Origin: Nematostella vectensis
Taxonomy: Eukaryota; Cnidaria; Anthozoa; Actiniaria; Edwardsiidae
Direction of reading: 5' to 3'
NCBI RefSeq assembly: GCF_932526225.1
Contig: NC_064048.1
Span: forward strand, 3,549,597 to 3,613,596
DNA: 64,000 nucleotides
Shown: piece after piece, positions 1 through 11,421 of the stretch
Numbering within the stretch: the stretch's first letter is position 1
Layout of the letters: each line of letters starts with the position of its first letter
The notes under the pieces: generated by a model
Database searches by the model: none
Seen by the model: only the letters and a program-made list of their open reading frames with translations
What the model was told of the DNA's origin: nothing
Translations under genes and position numbers: made by a program

Positions 1-689
1 CCCTATTCAGAAACGGGTAGGGCTAGAGCATTGAAATTTAATGACTTTTCTTAAAATTTATCTGGGATCAGTTTGGTGTAAACAAAATTTTGATACGTTT
101 ACCATGGTAACCATAGTAACCAAGTTTTGAGACAAAGGTTTAATGAAAATTAGGCAAAACGCTTTAAGTCGTTAAGATCAACTATTAATACGACGTGCTC
201 AACGTAAATACATTTCATATAAACGTTTATACCAAGTTATGAGAAAACACAATAAAAATTTTAGGGGGGAGGGGTGGTGTTTTTTTTTTGTCAATTTTCA
301 CCTTCTCGAAATAGTGCTTGTAGAAATAGCCAAAAAAAAATTCATATCCACCTAAAATCATTAATACAACTTGAAACGAAGATTAAATATTGTCAAAAAG
401 CTTCAGATTTTGCCACCCAGTTTTTATTGATTAAAATAAATAACTTTAATGAAATCCAAGATGGCGGATCCAAGATGGCGGATGCAGATGTCACATAATT
501 AGCTAGAATTAGCTGTTTTTTTTAAAACTAACATCGAAATTTGGCAAAATACTTTTTATATTCCCCTATTTTAAATAAAAAGTAGAAAAAACATTTTTGG
601 GAAAAATATTTAAATTATTACTTTAAATTATTACTTCAATGAAGTCCATTTGCAAACTTATGCTATATTAAAGGTACCATGCCAATCAA

Positions 690-999
690 TGACGTCACTG
701 GTGACGTATATTGTTGTCGTAGAAAGAGTGTCACTAATAATATATGTCTACTGCAAGATTATCGAAAAAAGACATACAGAAATAAATTTCTAACAAAAAC
801 AGTAATATTGCTCGTTTCTGCTCCCTTAAGTGACGTCATCCTGACGTCACAAAGACAATTTTTGTTTGAAGAATAACGGTTGCTTTTTGAATACGGACTG
901 ATTATGATAACTTATTCGGATTTTGGATGTTCTATGCAAAGGTTTGAAAGGTAGGCTATTTATAACCATATGTCCTAAAATGACGTCATAATGACGTCA
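690..999. repeat. Cluster of five CRE-type TGACGTCA palindromes
   Basis: TGACGTCA occurs at 690-697, 831-838, 842-849, 981-988 and 992-999. The last four form two pairs whose members are exactly 11 bp apart. TGACGTCA is the consensus site for CREB/ATF bZIP factors. No gene start is visible beside it, so it may belong to a repeat family. Confidence 0.6.
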
Positions 1000-1473
1000 T
1001 ATTGTGTTGCTATGGCAACACAATATATCATTTTGTTCCTCGTTGACAGATAATGATTCTTTGAAAATTTGGTCATAATAGCTCCAATGGGTTAATAAGT
1101 CTGCCCTAAAAAAGTCTCATCAAGGGCACACAATGAGCCCTCTTTGGTGCCGAAATTATAGATTTTAAAAGTTGCTGGGAAAAACTATCTGTTTCTCTTT
1201 CCCAGGAGGGACCATTCCCTTTTTCCCCAGACAACATTGGTTAGGATTTTTATCCCAGAGAGCAGTGGTTGGGCATTTTAGCACATGAATAATTGCTCGT
1301 ATAACCAGTCGGGACGAACTTTCCCCAAGCATTCCACTCCAGCGCCCCCAAAATATTTCAAGCACAATTTGCTAGCATCACCATTCGTGACGATTTTCTT
1401 CCCGGCAACCGAGGTGTCTAACATCGTTCCCAGCCATAAAATAACGGGGTGCGGAACAGATCCGTTTTGTGCC

Positions 1474-1499
1474 CTATGTCAGAAGCGATTCTGACATAG
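1474..1499. other. Perfect 11-bp hairpin
   Basis: CTATGTCAGAA is followed by a 4-base loop (GCGA) and its exact reverse complement. No T-run or gene boundary lies next to it. It may be the trace of a transposon end. Confidence 0.5.
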
Positions 1500-1869
1500 A
1501 GCTCATACCTATTGAAAAAATAAGAAATAACCGCGACTCCATCGGAACTCTTGAACCCGGTGGCCTCAACCGGGGTGAAGAAACCGTTTAGCTACTTAGT
1601 AATCCACACCACCCTATTTACCATCTTCCATAAGTCACTCTTTACTCAATTACTATTTTTACCTTTTGTTAGTTAATCATCAATTAACTTTGTACATATA
1701 CTAGCTATAACATGCCATTGTAACTCATTTAAAACCTGAAGAAGGCAGGTATTGGCCTGCAGATAGAGGCTGTCCGGTGGTTTCTTCCTACGTTAAACAA
1801 GAACACGAGCCCTCACCCTTCCCATTCCATACCTTTCCTAATAATTTTATTAACAACTTGACTTTTTAA

Positions 1870-2335
1870 GCTTCTATAACATTTCCCATTTTTGGTAGTG
1901 CGCCGACATCTTACGTTTCTTTTTTGCAACTAGGAATTTAATTTTTTTCGTATTGTTTTAGAAAGTTTTGGAAGACCATTAAGGAGGGGATTTAAGGAGT
2001 CATTTTTATGTTTAAAAAGGCACAATTTATAAAGGAGGATTATGAAATTTTCTGGGCCTTCATCCTTAATACCGAGTAAAATATTTTCAAGATTAGATCC
2101 TGATTAGATCAGTGAAATATTATACTGTTCAAGCCATTGCCTTGCTTCAAAGTATAAGTTCTTGGATTCTATACATTCGACAAAGAAATGGTCTATTGTT
2201 TCAGGGAATGATAAGCAAAAAGAACATCTAGAGTCAGGAATAATGCCAAACTTATGTAACTGCTTATTTAAAAACAAAACATTGTTTAGAATTTTGTATT
2301 GAAAGTGTCTAATATAACTATCTATTGTGCTTTAA
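1870..2335 (-). pseudogene. LINE (non-LTR retrotransposon) ORF2 C-terminal remnant
   Basis: Read on the minus strand from about 2335 downward, the sequence encodes a piece that fits the end of the reverse transcriptase protein of L1/CR1-type elements. It contains the short zinc-binding motif of that region, CSFCLSFPETIDHFFVEC (C-x2-C...H...C), preceded by a KxGIIPDSRC-type segment and followed by an aromatic-rich tail (WLEQYNISLI). A stop codon interrupts the frame near 2108. Downstream, LYKLCLFKHKNDS and a basic TIRKKLNS segment continue the usual LINE C-terminus with further decay. Endonuclease and polymerase domains are missing, so this is a 5'-truncated dead copy, the usual form of LINE insertions. 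The family assignment rests on motif memory only. Confidence 0.65.
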
Positions 2336-2557
2336 TAAATTATAAGTATAAACTAATATAAAGTATAAACATTTCCCCATTTTATTTCACTACTACTATT
2401 TTTTCCCTTTTCCTGAATTCTTTTGAGCTGTCGGTGGCTTCAGTATTCTCTCAATAAGATAATCATATATCACTTTTGTTTTTATAGAGTCCGCTTTAAT
2501 ACACGAGTCCTATAAGTTTACATACTTCTCCCTTATTACACTGCTAATTTCCAACTT

Positions 2558-2602
2558 GATCTTCAATGAACTCTGCTAAGCAGAGCTGATTGAAGATCAA
2601 GC
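2558..2602. repeat. Fold-back at the break of an inverted duplication
   Basis: TTGATCTTCAAT...CTCTGCT is followed at once by its near-perfect reverse complement. The right half is coding sequence of the Arg-rich pseudogene, and the left half is the same coding sequence inverted. This is the left end of a segment that is repeated inverted at about 18.8-20.2 kb. Confidence 0.65.
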
Positions 2603-2862
2603 TGAAAATGACCCAGAGCTAGAGACAGAGGCTGCTGAAGACGAAGGAGGAAGAGCCAGAGAATGCAAGGCTTGCCGGAAAAGATGATGACAACGATGAT
2701 GAAGATAGTGAGGTTGCAGATGTTCAGGGCGGACAGTTAAAAGAGAGGTATGAAATATTGCTTTGCATTATATTAGAAAGACCAGATCCATTTCCTTATT
2801 ATCGTCGTCGTCGCTACAATCCGCTTCACCGCCGCCGTCGTCGTTCCTCTGTTGGGAAGTAA
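2581..2862 (+). pseudogene. Broken paralogue of acidic-propiece/Arg-rich peptide gene F
   Basis: This is closely related at the DNA level to the coding exons of gene F (minus strand, 19.7-20.3 kb). It has the same acidic segment (EDQAENDPELETEAAEDE), the same DDDNDDEDSEVADVQGG region, then a basic tail YYRRRRYNPLHRRRRR ending SSVGK and a TAA at 2860-2862. Three breaks are visible. The signal peptide half is absent, cut at the fold-back. One extra base in the Glu-rich run near 2643 shifts the frame. The intron present in F is almost wholly deleted, leaving about 40 bp of it fused to the tail exon. The tail ends in Gly-Lys, like the amidation-type ends of the other members. It is a dead copy, carried by the inverted segmental duplication that also copies the 3' flank of F. 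Confidence 0.7.
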
Positions 2863-3929
2863 AAAAAAATGAAACCTAGATGCTACAATCACGTGAGTAT
2901 ATTACATTTATTTTATATGATATTATTATTTTATTTTATATTATTATAATTATTATTGTTTTTTAATGGTATTAATCCAAATAAACCGTTAGGCTCAATT
3001 TATTATTGTTGAAACCTTTTCAGCCCTTCCTAGGGGCGTGCCAAGGGAGGTTTCCTATCGCCCTTGGACCAAGGCATTGAGCTAAAATTTAAATGGAAAA
3101 TGGTACAAAATGGTATATTTAAAGCATTCACAAGAACGTGAGTATTTTGCTATTTTTGTCGACTGCCGAAAACAATTGGAATAAATAAAAATAAAAACAC
3201 AGGGAAAACAAAGGGAACATCGAAAAGGATAAACCTCTAGGCTCTAATAAGAAGAATAAATGCCTATACTGAAACAAAGCACTGCTCGCATACCGCCCTT
3301 TCCTCACCCACTTATCCCCCTCTCTGCTCTCCCTCTTCCCCACCCTATGTCTCCCCAGCCTCCAAACTTTTACACAAGAAGCCCGCCGTCATTTCCTCTA
3401 TTTTTTTTCAAGTAGAGGTATTTTTGGGGTGAAGGGGAGGGGGGGGGGGGAGGGGGAGGCTTGTTAGATGGCTGATTATAATATTTGTCTATTAACAGAA
3501 ACCGGATCATGGACAAGCTTTGTAACCAACTAGATAGAGAAGCACAAGCAAATGATACAATGCCTACTAGAATGAGAATAGTGTTCACGGATGAAACGAC
3601 TTAATGAATCGAACATATAAATCGATATTAGAATTGCTTTGAATCGTCTTTCCGATCATGAATAGATAAAAAAGAATGCGATCCTAGGGCAGGAAAGCGC
3701 ATGATGTGTAGGAGCAGAAACCCTTTTTAAAATAAAGAGCACTTATAAGTATTTGCAATTGTCTTAAGGATGGTGTAGGGGGAGGAGGAGGGGAGACTGG
3801 GAGAGAGGGAGGTCTGTTCCCTGTAACGCAGTCCTCTCCCTTGCAACCTTAGGTTAAAATTATACTGTGACCAGGGGCTTATAAGTAGTGGCAATCAAAC
3901 TTCTCTGGTATTATATTGGTTTTGCCAAT

Positions 3930-4228
3930 CTGTGCGTTGGTGCGACCAAGTGACCAAGACATTTTTATTCAGATATCGTCAATAACATGTAAGACTGCAT
4001 TCGTATATGATCTATTTTGAAGTTTCCTTGCGAATAAACCGTTGTATTTTCAATGATAAGCAATAACAAAGGATTGGGAAACGCACAACCTCACAACCAG
4101 TCTCCACCGAGGTCATAGTCACGCAAAAACGCTCTCTGCAAAGGAGACTACCATACAACTGACCCGCTGGAAATTTTTGCCCATCCTCGGAAACCCAGGG
4201 GTATTTTACTCTAGCGTTTCACTCGCGA
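3930..4228. other. No gene seen
   Basis: About 300 bp between the inverted duplication and the TIR element. I see no coding potential or repeat structure that I can name. Confidence 0.4.
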
Positions 4229-5076
4229 GAAAAATAACCCCTGGGGAACAGTAAAGAACGAACTTGGCAAAAAAATCGAGGCCAATGGTGAGATGTGATT
4301 GGTCGACCTCCCGAGGTCGACCAATCACAGGCGCGCTTCCCGAACAATGCACCAAAAATTTACATAAATTGTTCTGTGTTGGCTAGAGATCAAATATGGC
4401 GTCTGGCGTAAACAACTTCTTATTCGAACGGCTAATTCCCGACATCATTTCAGCGGTAAAAAACACGTTTAGAGTGTCTTCATTGAAGCCAAAACAGCTT
4501 TTGTACGTACTTAACGTACAGCCGATATTTCCAACCCAAAAGACACTGACATTCTAGTCAAGGGAAAAGCGAGGATCGTGCTCGAGTCATTCGGCAGTAA
4601 AGCGGTAAAGCTATTACTTTGCACCGAAGTTTAAGCTTACAGAGGGAATGTCGTAGATCCTTGGCTTGCAAAATGTGCAAATAAAGTCCGTAAAACCATC
4701 TTGTTGTGATACATTTCTTCCAGTAATCGATGAGAGTTGTTCTTCAAGCAAATGCGATCCGAATAGCTTGCGCCTTTTTTATTATCTGAGACTGTTTCCA
4801 CGCAAACGCGCCAATAATTCACGATTGCCTTTCCCGAGAAGAGAAGGCTAACCCCTTTTTTCTTTCGTAAAGTACAAAAGACCGATCTGGCGAAACGGTA
4901 AACTATATCCAAACGTGTAAGATTTTCCACAGTGATTTGCCTCCAAAAGATTGATCGATGACAGCTTTTGACATCTTTAATCCCCAGGGACCCAGGCGCC
5001 GTCGTCTGTTGCGACGGCTTTTTTGCCAAGTTCGTTCCTTACTGTTCCCCAGTAGTTATTTTTCTCGCGAGTTGGT
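4229..5076. mobile_element. Nonautonomous TIR element (MITE-like), about 850 bp
   Basis: The ends are inverted repeats of about 52 bp. The left arm (about 4229-4281) begins CTCGCGAGAAAAATAACC and runs to AACTTGGCAAAAAAA. The right arm (about 5022-5076) is its reverse complement with a few changes. The interior carries a perfect 36-bp palindrome and one 130-codon minus-strand open frame (4637-5029) that starts inside the right arm and has no motif I recognise. No transposase is visible, so it would depend on an autonomous relative. Target-site duplications could not be defined with confidence. Confidence 0.65.
4294..4329. repeat. Perfect 17+2+17 bp palindrome with CCAAT/ATTGG cores
   Basis: TGTGATTGGTCGACCTC, then CC, then the exact reverse complement. 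Each arm contains a CCAAT box and a GTCGAC core. It lies just inside the left end of the TIR element. Confidence 0.75.
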
Positions 5077-5399
5077 TGATTTTAGCCTTCTCGGTATCTG
5101 CTGAGTTTCCCCTACAATTTAATTTGACCTGGTGGAAATTCCTCCCGCGCCCCAACCCGAACGAAAAAGTCCTGGTACTGGAAAATTCCACAGACCTGGT
5201 GAAAAATTTACCAACCTTGTGTGATTCTTGCCAAAAAAAAGTGCCGGGATATTACTACTTGCCAGTGTGTATTAGAAGAAAAAGAAGAAACACGGTTAAC
5301 ATTTTTAGAATGTTCGTTCTGGTAAGAGTTCAAATCGTGAATCTTTAATCTTAAAAAAGGCGTTTTAATACGGCCAAAGAACACGCAAAAAGTAAACAT

Positions 5400-5820
5400 A
5401 AACACAACACTAGACTACACACGTTTTTTCAACAAGCTGTTTTTTTTTATTTTTCACTAATTTTGTTTCACTAATTATGTTTATCGTAAATATCATTAGG
5501 GACAAATAAAGAGCTTGGGGTACCTGTGGTTTCAGAGGTCCTTACTCAATGAAGTCTAGCTTTGAATGGCGACGACATGCGCGAGAGCTTGCGAAAAAGG
5601 GGACGGAACTATCCCTTTTATAGCGCGCGTTCGCGAAATTTCAGTTCCAATGGTGTCTTATATGACAAGCGGACAACCGTGTTATGTAAATCAATAGCCA
5701 CGTGACTAGAACACAAGGTCGGACGCTATACTGTAATCTTATGATGTCAGTCGAGTAAACACGTCGTTTGATATGCCTCATTCGTATAAATACAAGACAT
5801 AACATGGTGTCAGGAGTTAA
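5400..5820 (+). mobile_element. Possible Ty3/gypsy 5' LTR and primer-binding site
   Basis: At 5803 the sequence TGGTGTCAGGAGTTAAC resembles the TGGTGTCAGAAG-type primer-binding site that follows the 5' LTR in many Ty3/gypsy elements. The 350-400 bp before it ends in ACATAACA and carries a TATAAATA box near 5786, consistent with an LTR. A decayed gypsy pol follows on the same strand from about 7.0 kb. I could not find a matching 3' LTR, so the LTR borders are uncertain. Confidence 0.4.
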
Positions 5821-7020
5821 CACTCAGAAGTGACAAAGGAATATAATGGATCCTGGATTTAGTGAAGAATTTGGCGGAGAGTAGGGATTTCCCGCGGGTT
5901 GCGCACATCCATAAGATCACAACAAGATGGCAACGAAGGTCAACACACTAGCCTGGGTACCAGAGTCTCCGAGTTTCGCAGCGACAACTATTTGAGCGAA
6001 GCGAAAGAGCCTCTGGTGCAACGTATAGCCAGCCTCACTATGGTGCTAATGTATCCATTAGACTTGTTCTACGCCGTTGATTGGTCAATAAAAGTTACTT
6101 TTGTAGTAGTATTCCATATTTGGAGGATCGTTACCATTCCAATCACCGGTTTTACTTGGGAAAACACTTGGGATAAAACGTTCATATATATCTAAAGAAA
6201 CATCCGCTCAGAAAAGTGGGGGGGGGGGGGGGGAGGGGGCGCTGCTGGCGTCCACCTGAAAGAAAGAACCGCACTCACTCACTCACTAATACCCGTGATT
6301 CTCAGGACAAACTTCGAATCCCGTCCACCAGCGGACGGGGTGATTGGTCGCAAAAAAATGGGATGCTTTGATGCGAAGCAGTAACTCCTGAAAAGTCACA
6401 CATTCCCCAAACAAGCTTCGGATTAGAAATTACCCTAAGTCGAGCGCTGGAGATTTCGAAAGCAAAATCTCCAAAGTACTCTCGGAGTTCTGCGTTAACG
6501 TTTTTTTGCCAAAAGATAAACAGTTCTGGTCGCAGATCCTTGTTTCTACCGTTCGGAAAACTATTGCTACTTTCGTAGAGGGTTTGTCGAGAAAATCCCC
6601 GATACTTAGATGCTCGATAGTTGGAGCGCTTTCGCGACTGACAAACGCTGACGGCTGCAAAGGGGACTAGATGCTTGATGGCCGTTTCGCCTCAAAAACC
6701 CAAAAACGTTATCGTGGATTTCTTAGTTTTAGGGCTAGGACGCCTTTCCGGAGAAGTCGTAGTTAGCAACTGTTTCTTGGATCTTGCAGGAGGAGAATCG
6801 AGTCCGATGTTTGCTTCGAATCGATTTCGGGGATTGCGCTCGCTTGGGGAGCTTCTATATGCTTTCGCTAAAGTTGATTCCAGAAGCTTATAAAACTTTC
6901 ATATGTCTTCCGTAAACTGTGGGTGCAAAGCTTACAAATTCGGTCTGACAGCCTGGGAGACTTACTCTCACAGCCAACTCGCAGGTTTTCCTTTGCCTCT
7001 GTCAGAGATGCTGTGGGAGT
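5821..7020 (+). other. Degraded internal region (former gag?), no intact gene
   Basis: The region lies between the putative primer-binding site and the zinc-knuckle remnant. It carries a G-run (about 6218-6236), a short CACT microsatellite near 6275, and a MITE-like segment near 5950-6030 (GCCTGGGTACCAGAG). Open frames are short and lack recognised domains. If the gypsy model is right, gag sat here, but I cannot identify it. Confidence 0.35.
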
Positions 7021-9030
7021 CCACAACCAAAGGTAGAGTGCAAAGCAGCACAATCCATGCGTCATAAAGGTTCTGTTAAAGGTCATTATGCCCGTGTATG
7101 TAAAAATACAGAGCAAGTGAGAGAAGTGAGTGCTGAAATCGAAAATCCAGAGAAATTCCTGAAAATATTTTTCTTGGTGAAATTGGCAATAACCACATGC
7201 ATAAGTCAGAACAGTGGAAAGCTAAAGTCAACATAAGTGGAAACCCAGCTCTTTTCAAACTCGATAGCGCTGCCAATGTCACTTTAAGTTTAGTGCAAAA
7301 TTATCACAAGTTTAAGATCCCATTGTGCCTTAGGAAGTCTGAGAAATTGTTCGGTCCATGTAAGACACCCCTACAGTGCATAGGCAAATTTACAGCTGAT
7401 CTTTGTCACAGTGATAAGGTATGTCAAGAAGACATATACATTGTGTCAGGATTGGAACAGCCCCTTCTAGGAAGGAAGACATGCATTCATCTAGGCCTTG
7501 TCTCAAGAGTAAATTTAGTTGAAACAGAGTCCCTCAACCAAATCCCCTACAAGAAGAAGTTCCCCAAGCTATTTTCTGGATTAGGGTGTATTAAAGGTAA
7601 CTATGACATTAAAGATGATGAGACCATATAACTTCACTACACCCAGACGAATCCCAATTCCACTGCTCCCTTAATTGAGGAGTAAGATAAAGAGAATGGA
7701 AAGCTTAGGAGTTATTGAGAAGGTAGATGAGGAGATAAAGAGAATGGAAAGCTTTGGAGTTATTGAGAAGGTAGATGAGGAGATAAAGAGAATGGAAAGC
7801 TTTGGAGTTATTAAGAAGGTAGATGAGGAGATAAAGAGAATGGAAAGCTTAGGAGTTATTGAGAAGGTAGATGAGGAGATAAAGAGAATGGAAAGCTTTG
7901 GAGTTATTGAGAAGGTAGATGAGGAGATAAAGAGAATGGAAAGCTTTGGAGTTATTGAGAAGGTAGATGAGGAGATAAAGAGAATGGAAAGCTTAGGAGT
8001 TATTGAGAAGGTAGATGAGGAGATAAAGAGAATGGAAAGCTTTGGAGTTATTGAGAAGGTAGATGAGGAGATAAAGAGAATGGAAAGCTTTGGAGTTATT
8101 GAGAAGGTAGATGAGGAGATAAAGAGAATGGAAAGCTTAGGAGTTATTGAGAAGGTAGATGAGGAGATAAAGAGAATGGAAAGCTTTGGAGTTATTGAGA
8201 AGGTAGATGAGGAGATAAAGAGAATGGAAAGCTTTGGAGTTATTGAGAAGGTAGATGAGCCAACTTAATGGTGCTCCCCCATGGTTGTCGTTCCCAAGTA
8301 GGGTGGGTCATCGGTGAGAATCTGTAGAGATTTTGTTTTAGTTAAATGAAGCGATGCAAAGGGAAGTTTGCCCAATGCCCACCACTGATGAAACCTTAGC
8401 AAAGTTTTCAGGCGCTAAAGTAATTTCCAAGCCCGACGCAAATAGTGGATTTTAAGCTAAGCAAGAATTCAAAGCTTCTTACAACATTTGTTACCCCTTG
8501 GGGAAGATATTGTTATAAAAGATTACCTTTTCGAATTTTTTCAGCAAGCGAGCACTTACATAAATGTATGCAGCGCACACTGGGTGGACTGTCTGGGCTA
8601 GTCTGCTAGGTTGATGATGTTCTGGAGCCAGCCAGACTTGACATGACGGGAGGTTGAATGCTGTTTTAGAGAGGCTAGAGAAAGCCAATATAGCCCTCAA
8701 CTTAGAGAAATGTGTATTTTTCAGGATCGAGTAGAATTCCTTTTTCATTCAAGTAAAAAAAAAAACAAGTTTGATCCCTCTAAGCTGTGAGAGCCTACTG
8801 ACTTGGCAGAGTTGAGAAGATTCTTAGAAATGGTTAACCATTTGGGGAAAGTATGTCGTCAATCCTGCAGATATGACGAAGCCCCTGCGTGATCTCCTTG
8901 AACAAGGACAGAGCATGGTTATGGGATGAGCCACAACAGAGATCGTTTAATAACATAAAGAATGCACTCAGTAAAGCCCCTACTCTAGCGACATATGACC
9001 AGTGAAGGAAACCAAGATCTCTGCGGAAAC
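7020..9030 (+). pseudogene. Decayed Ty3/gypsy pol: zinc knuckle, protease, reverse transcriptase
   Basis: Domains appear in the usual order. About 7030-7110: a remnant of a CCHC knuckle (KGHYARVC). About 7150-7631: the aspartic protease region, with the active-site segment reading LDSAANVTL instead of the usual D-T/S-G-A, then the flap region and LLGRKTCIHLGL. About 7675-8268: the pre-finger segment, expanded into a 12-copy minisatellite. About 8269-9020: reverse transcriptase pieces with stops and frameshifts, including WCSPMVVVPK, a PMPTTDETLAKFSGAKVI-like segment, CXVDDVL (the catalytic DD block), LEKANIALNLEKCVFF and LRRFLEMVNHLGK, then a YDQ end. RNase H and integrase are not seen. The element is long dead: protease and RT both carry lesions. 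It is non-viral in context and resembles the gypsy elements common in invertebrate genomes. Confidence 0.8.
7684..8260 (+). repeat. 48-bp coding minisatellite, 12 copies (four 144-bp trimers)
   Basis: Each unit encodes EEIKRMESxGVIEKVD, 16 residues. It is an expansion of the segment just before the RT fingers of gypsy pol (normally a single ...RMxxxGVIEKVDEPT). Position x reads L-F-F-L-F-F-L-F-F-L-F-F, so the real unit is a 3-mer of 144 bp repeated four times. Unit 3 also has a K for E change. All copies remain open although the flanks carry stops. Confidence 0.9.
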
Positions 9031-11421
9031 ATCCTCGTATGGGCTAGGTGCTCCGTCCCTAATAAAGATGTACTTTGCTTGATATTTAAGTCTTCGGCAG
9101 TCTCTCTTTGCATGTTCCCAGAGTTAACAGTTTATATATCAGGCTAAACATTCATATAAGTTTCTCATAGTATAAAGAAACTCCCCTCCCCATTGACCGC
9201 CAAAGCGGGTCATTCTCATAGTCAAATCCTATTTCCCACATGCCTAATATATAGATTTAGGCACTGCCTAAAAGCGGAGCCAGCATGCAATAATTTTAGC
9301 CATATTATAATACCTATATATGTATGTATATATGTAATGTGTGAGTGAAGCCCTTCATAGAAAAGTGCTTGATGCACAGGTGTAGAGTGGAATATGTGTA
9401 TGTATATTTTTTTATTGTTGTTTAACCCGGAAAAACCTGTTGGGTGTATATTGGAGGTATCATCCAATAGGGAACATTGAAGAATTGAAAATGAATTATA
9501 GTTTTTTTTACAGTAAAATGGGTGCTTTTTATTCTCTTTATTATTTAAAACCATATCAGCACACAACGCGTTTCTATACATTAGCATATCGTTTTTGCCA
9601 GTAAATGTGCTCCATACTTGCCTAAACTGTCAAAATTCCCTTTCTTCCTTTCACATTGCACTACTACTAGATTTTCTTGATTTTTATAATTTTCTCTCAG
9701 TTGAAGGGTAATAAAAGTTATTTGGTAGAAATTAGAAATATTGGATAAACAGTTTTTTCAACCTTCTTTCCCTTTTTTTTTTGGCTAATACTCTTTGAAT
9801 TGACACATTGTCTTGGGTAAATCGTACAAAACACTGACCCTCGATGAGAGTGCCCATGGACCCACTAGACCCCCATATTAAAGCATCATGGGTATGTACA
9901 CCTAGTATTTTTGTGTTAAAACATAAAATAGTACTTGGCGTGGCATTACAAAAAGATGCAGTTTGTTAAAAAAATAGGTAGCTATATTTTCATTTCACCT
10001 CACTCCCATGTACAGTGCTAAATTTTCTTTGAAATAATTGCAGGTCAAATGGCACATTGCTGTTGATTTTTGCAAGTACCATCTCAGATTCCTAAGCTGT
10101 ATTCATATCAGCTATTTCAAAAGTAGATTCCTCACAAAACCCAGTGCAGTAAATTAGTTCAAATTGAAACTATATATATTTTTTACTAGAAAACCCATTT
10201 ACAATAATGGCCAATGTGGGTCAGTGTTTTGTATCAGCCACTTTGTCAAAGGGTGAATGAAATAAACCACTCTAACTTGTCTTTTAAAGTTTCTGACTAC
10301 TTTTAGTTTATTTTATTAGCCTGGTTCATTTTTTTATAACAAGTTTTCATTTGTAACTATTATCTATCTTTTTGTTACTTAGCTGTATTAATGAATACAT
10401 CCTGCCCTAGCATCATGCCTTTAAAGCTGGCAGCTTGCTTGAGTTGGGATTCGCCTGAAAAAAATTGGAGAACAGTGACAAAACGCTACGGAAGAATACT
10501 AAAGATATAAATGTTATGCTGCACAAAACCTAATTGATAAACCTAAAATTAAAAAGTGATTCCAAGTAACCTTTAAAATAGAACCTTGAACAGAAAATTA
10601 ATATATGAAGTCTGTTTTTTAGGGGCTAATGAGCCAGAGGTTGATTTGTCTTTTGACCTTTTTCTTAGGAAAGGTGTAGAGAAAAACTATAGGTATCGAA
10701 CTAAATTCTCCCAACAAATAGCTGTCTTTAGTTTTCTATAAAAATTGAAGAGATGGGAGTTTTGAGATGTTGTATGAAAATGTTGAGCTGGGGTATTCAA
10801 GATATCTTTTTGTGAAAAAGAATCATATGCATAAAGGGGACTGTGTAGGTAAAGCAGATCTTTTTAGAACCTATTACCCCTCGTGAACCTTTTTTTTCTA
10901 AAATTTAAACCAGAATTCATTTTAAATATTAAATGTTCTTCGAACTCACAAAATATAAACTAAAACAGTTCCTCGCTCGATATCTTTCATAAAAGAGCTG
11001 ACAGAACTTAAATGTGATAAAGAATCTCCAGAAAAGAAGTCGTTCTTTATTTACAGTCAACATCCCATCATGGCTTTAACTGTTTTAGTGCTAGAAATAT
11101 ATCAACAAGTTTTTCATAGCTGCGACGAAGTTTACAAAATTGACGTCTTACCTTCTTTTTCCAAACCCATCCTTTGTCCTTCCATCCATCGTTTGTACGT
11201 CTTTTAATTATAAAAGTGTTAAAATGTGTCGAATTTCTTTCTTGGCTTTAGCCACGACGAAAATAATGCAAAAACTTTATCAATTCACGGTGTCGGCCGC
11301 GAGTTAGAAGACAAAACGCGGGAAAAATTAGACGCAGGGTTCCCGTGAGTGTAAATGCAAAAACACTAAAAACTAAATAATTGTAAGTTTTGATGCAACT
11401 TTCAGGGTTTTATTAATTCTT
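9031..11421. other. 2.4 kb AT-rich stretch, no gene recognised
   Basis: Open frames are short (longest 121 codons on the minus strand at 9222-9587, low-complexity and without a recognised domain). A TATATATGTATGTATATATG run lies near 9317. No splice-consistent coding exons or terminal repeats were recognised. Confidence 0.45.

Larger units (their letters stand above)
1..1869. other. Intergenic, no gene recognised; repeat-derived
   Basis: No open reading frame here looks like a protein gene. The stretch holds two adjacent GATGGCGGAT copies (about 463-484), a cluster of TGACGTCA palindromes (690-999), a short perfect hairpin (1474-1499), and near 1735-1800 a segment resembling the 3' tails of retroelements (a CCTGAAGAAGGCAGG-type motif). 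The stretch is most likely old transposon debris. Confidence 0.5.
2558..3930 (+). repeat. Inverted segmental duplication, left arm (partner about 18.83-20.23 kb)
   Basis: Beyond the pseudogene, the sequence keeps matching, in inverted orientation, the 3' flank of gene F. Matching landmarks are the GGGCGTGCCAAGGGAGG segment near 3035 (partner near 19545), the G-rich run near 3435 (partner C-rich near 19240), the AACACTATTCTCATTCTAG-like segment near 3575 (partner near 19110), and the CCTACACCATCC segment near 3772 (partner near 18968). Many small differences show it is old. Confidence 0.65.

Noticed and set aside
1285-1830. Penelope-like element C-terminus
   Set aside because: A Cys-rich stretch and the 3' tail word are suggestive, but no GIY-YIG or RT motif could be found.
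4637-5029. 130-codon minus-strand frame
   Set aside because: It begins in the terminal repeat of a MITE and has no recognised motif.
7675-8268. 197-codon repeat protein as a stand-alone gene
   Set aside because: Its first and last units match the pre-RT segment of gypsy pol, and decayed pol flanks it on both sides.
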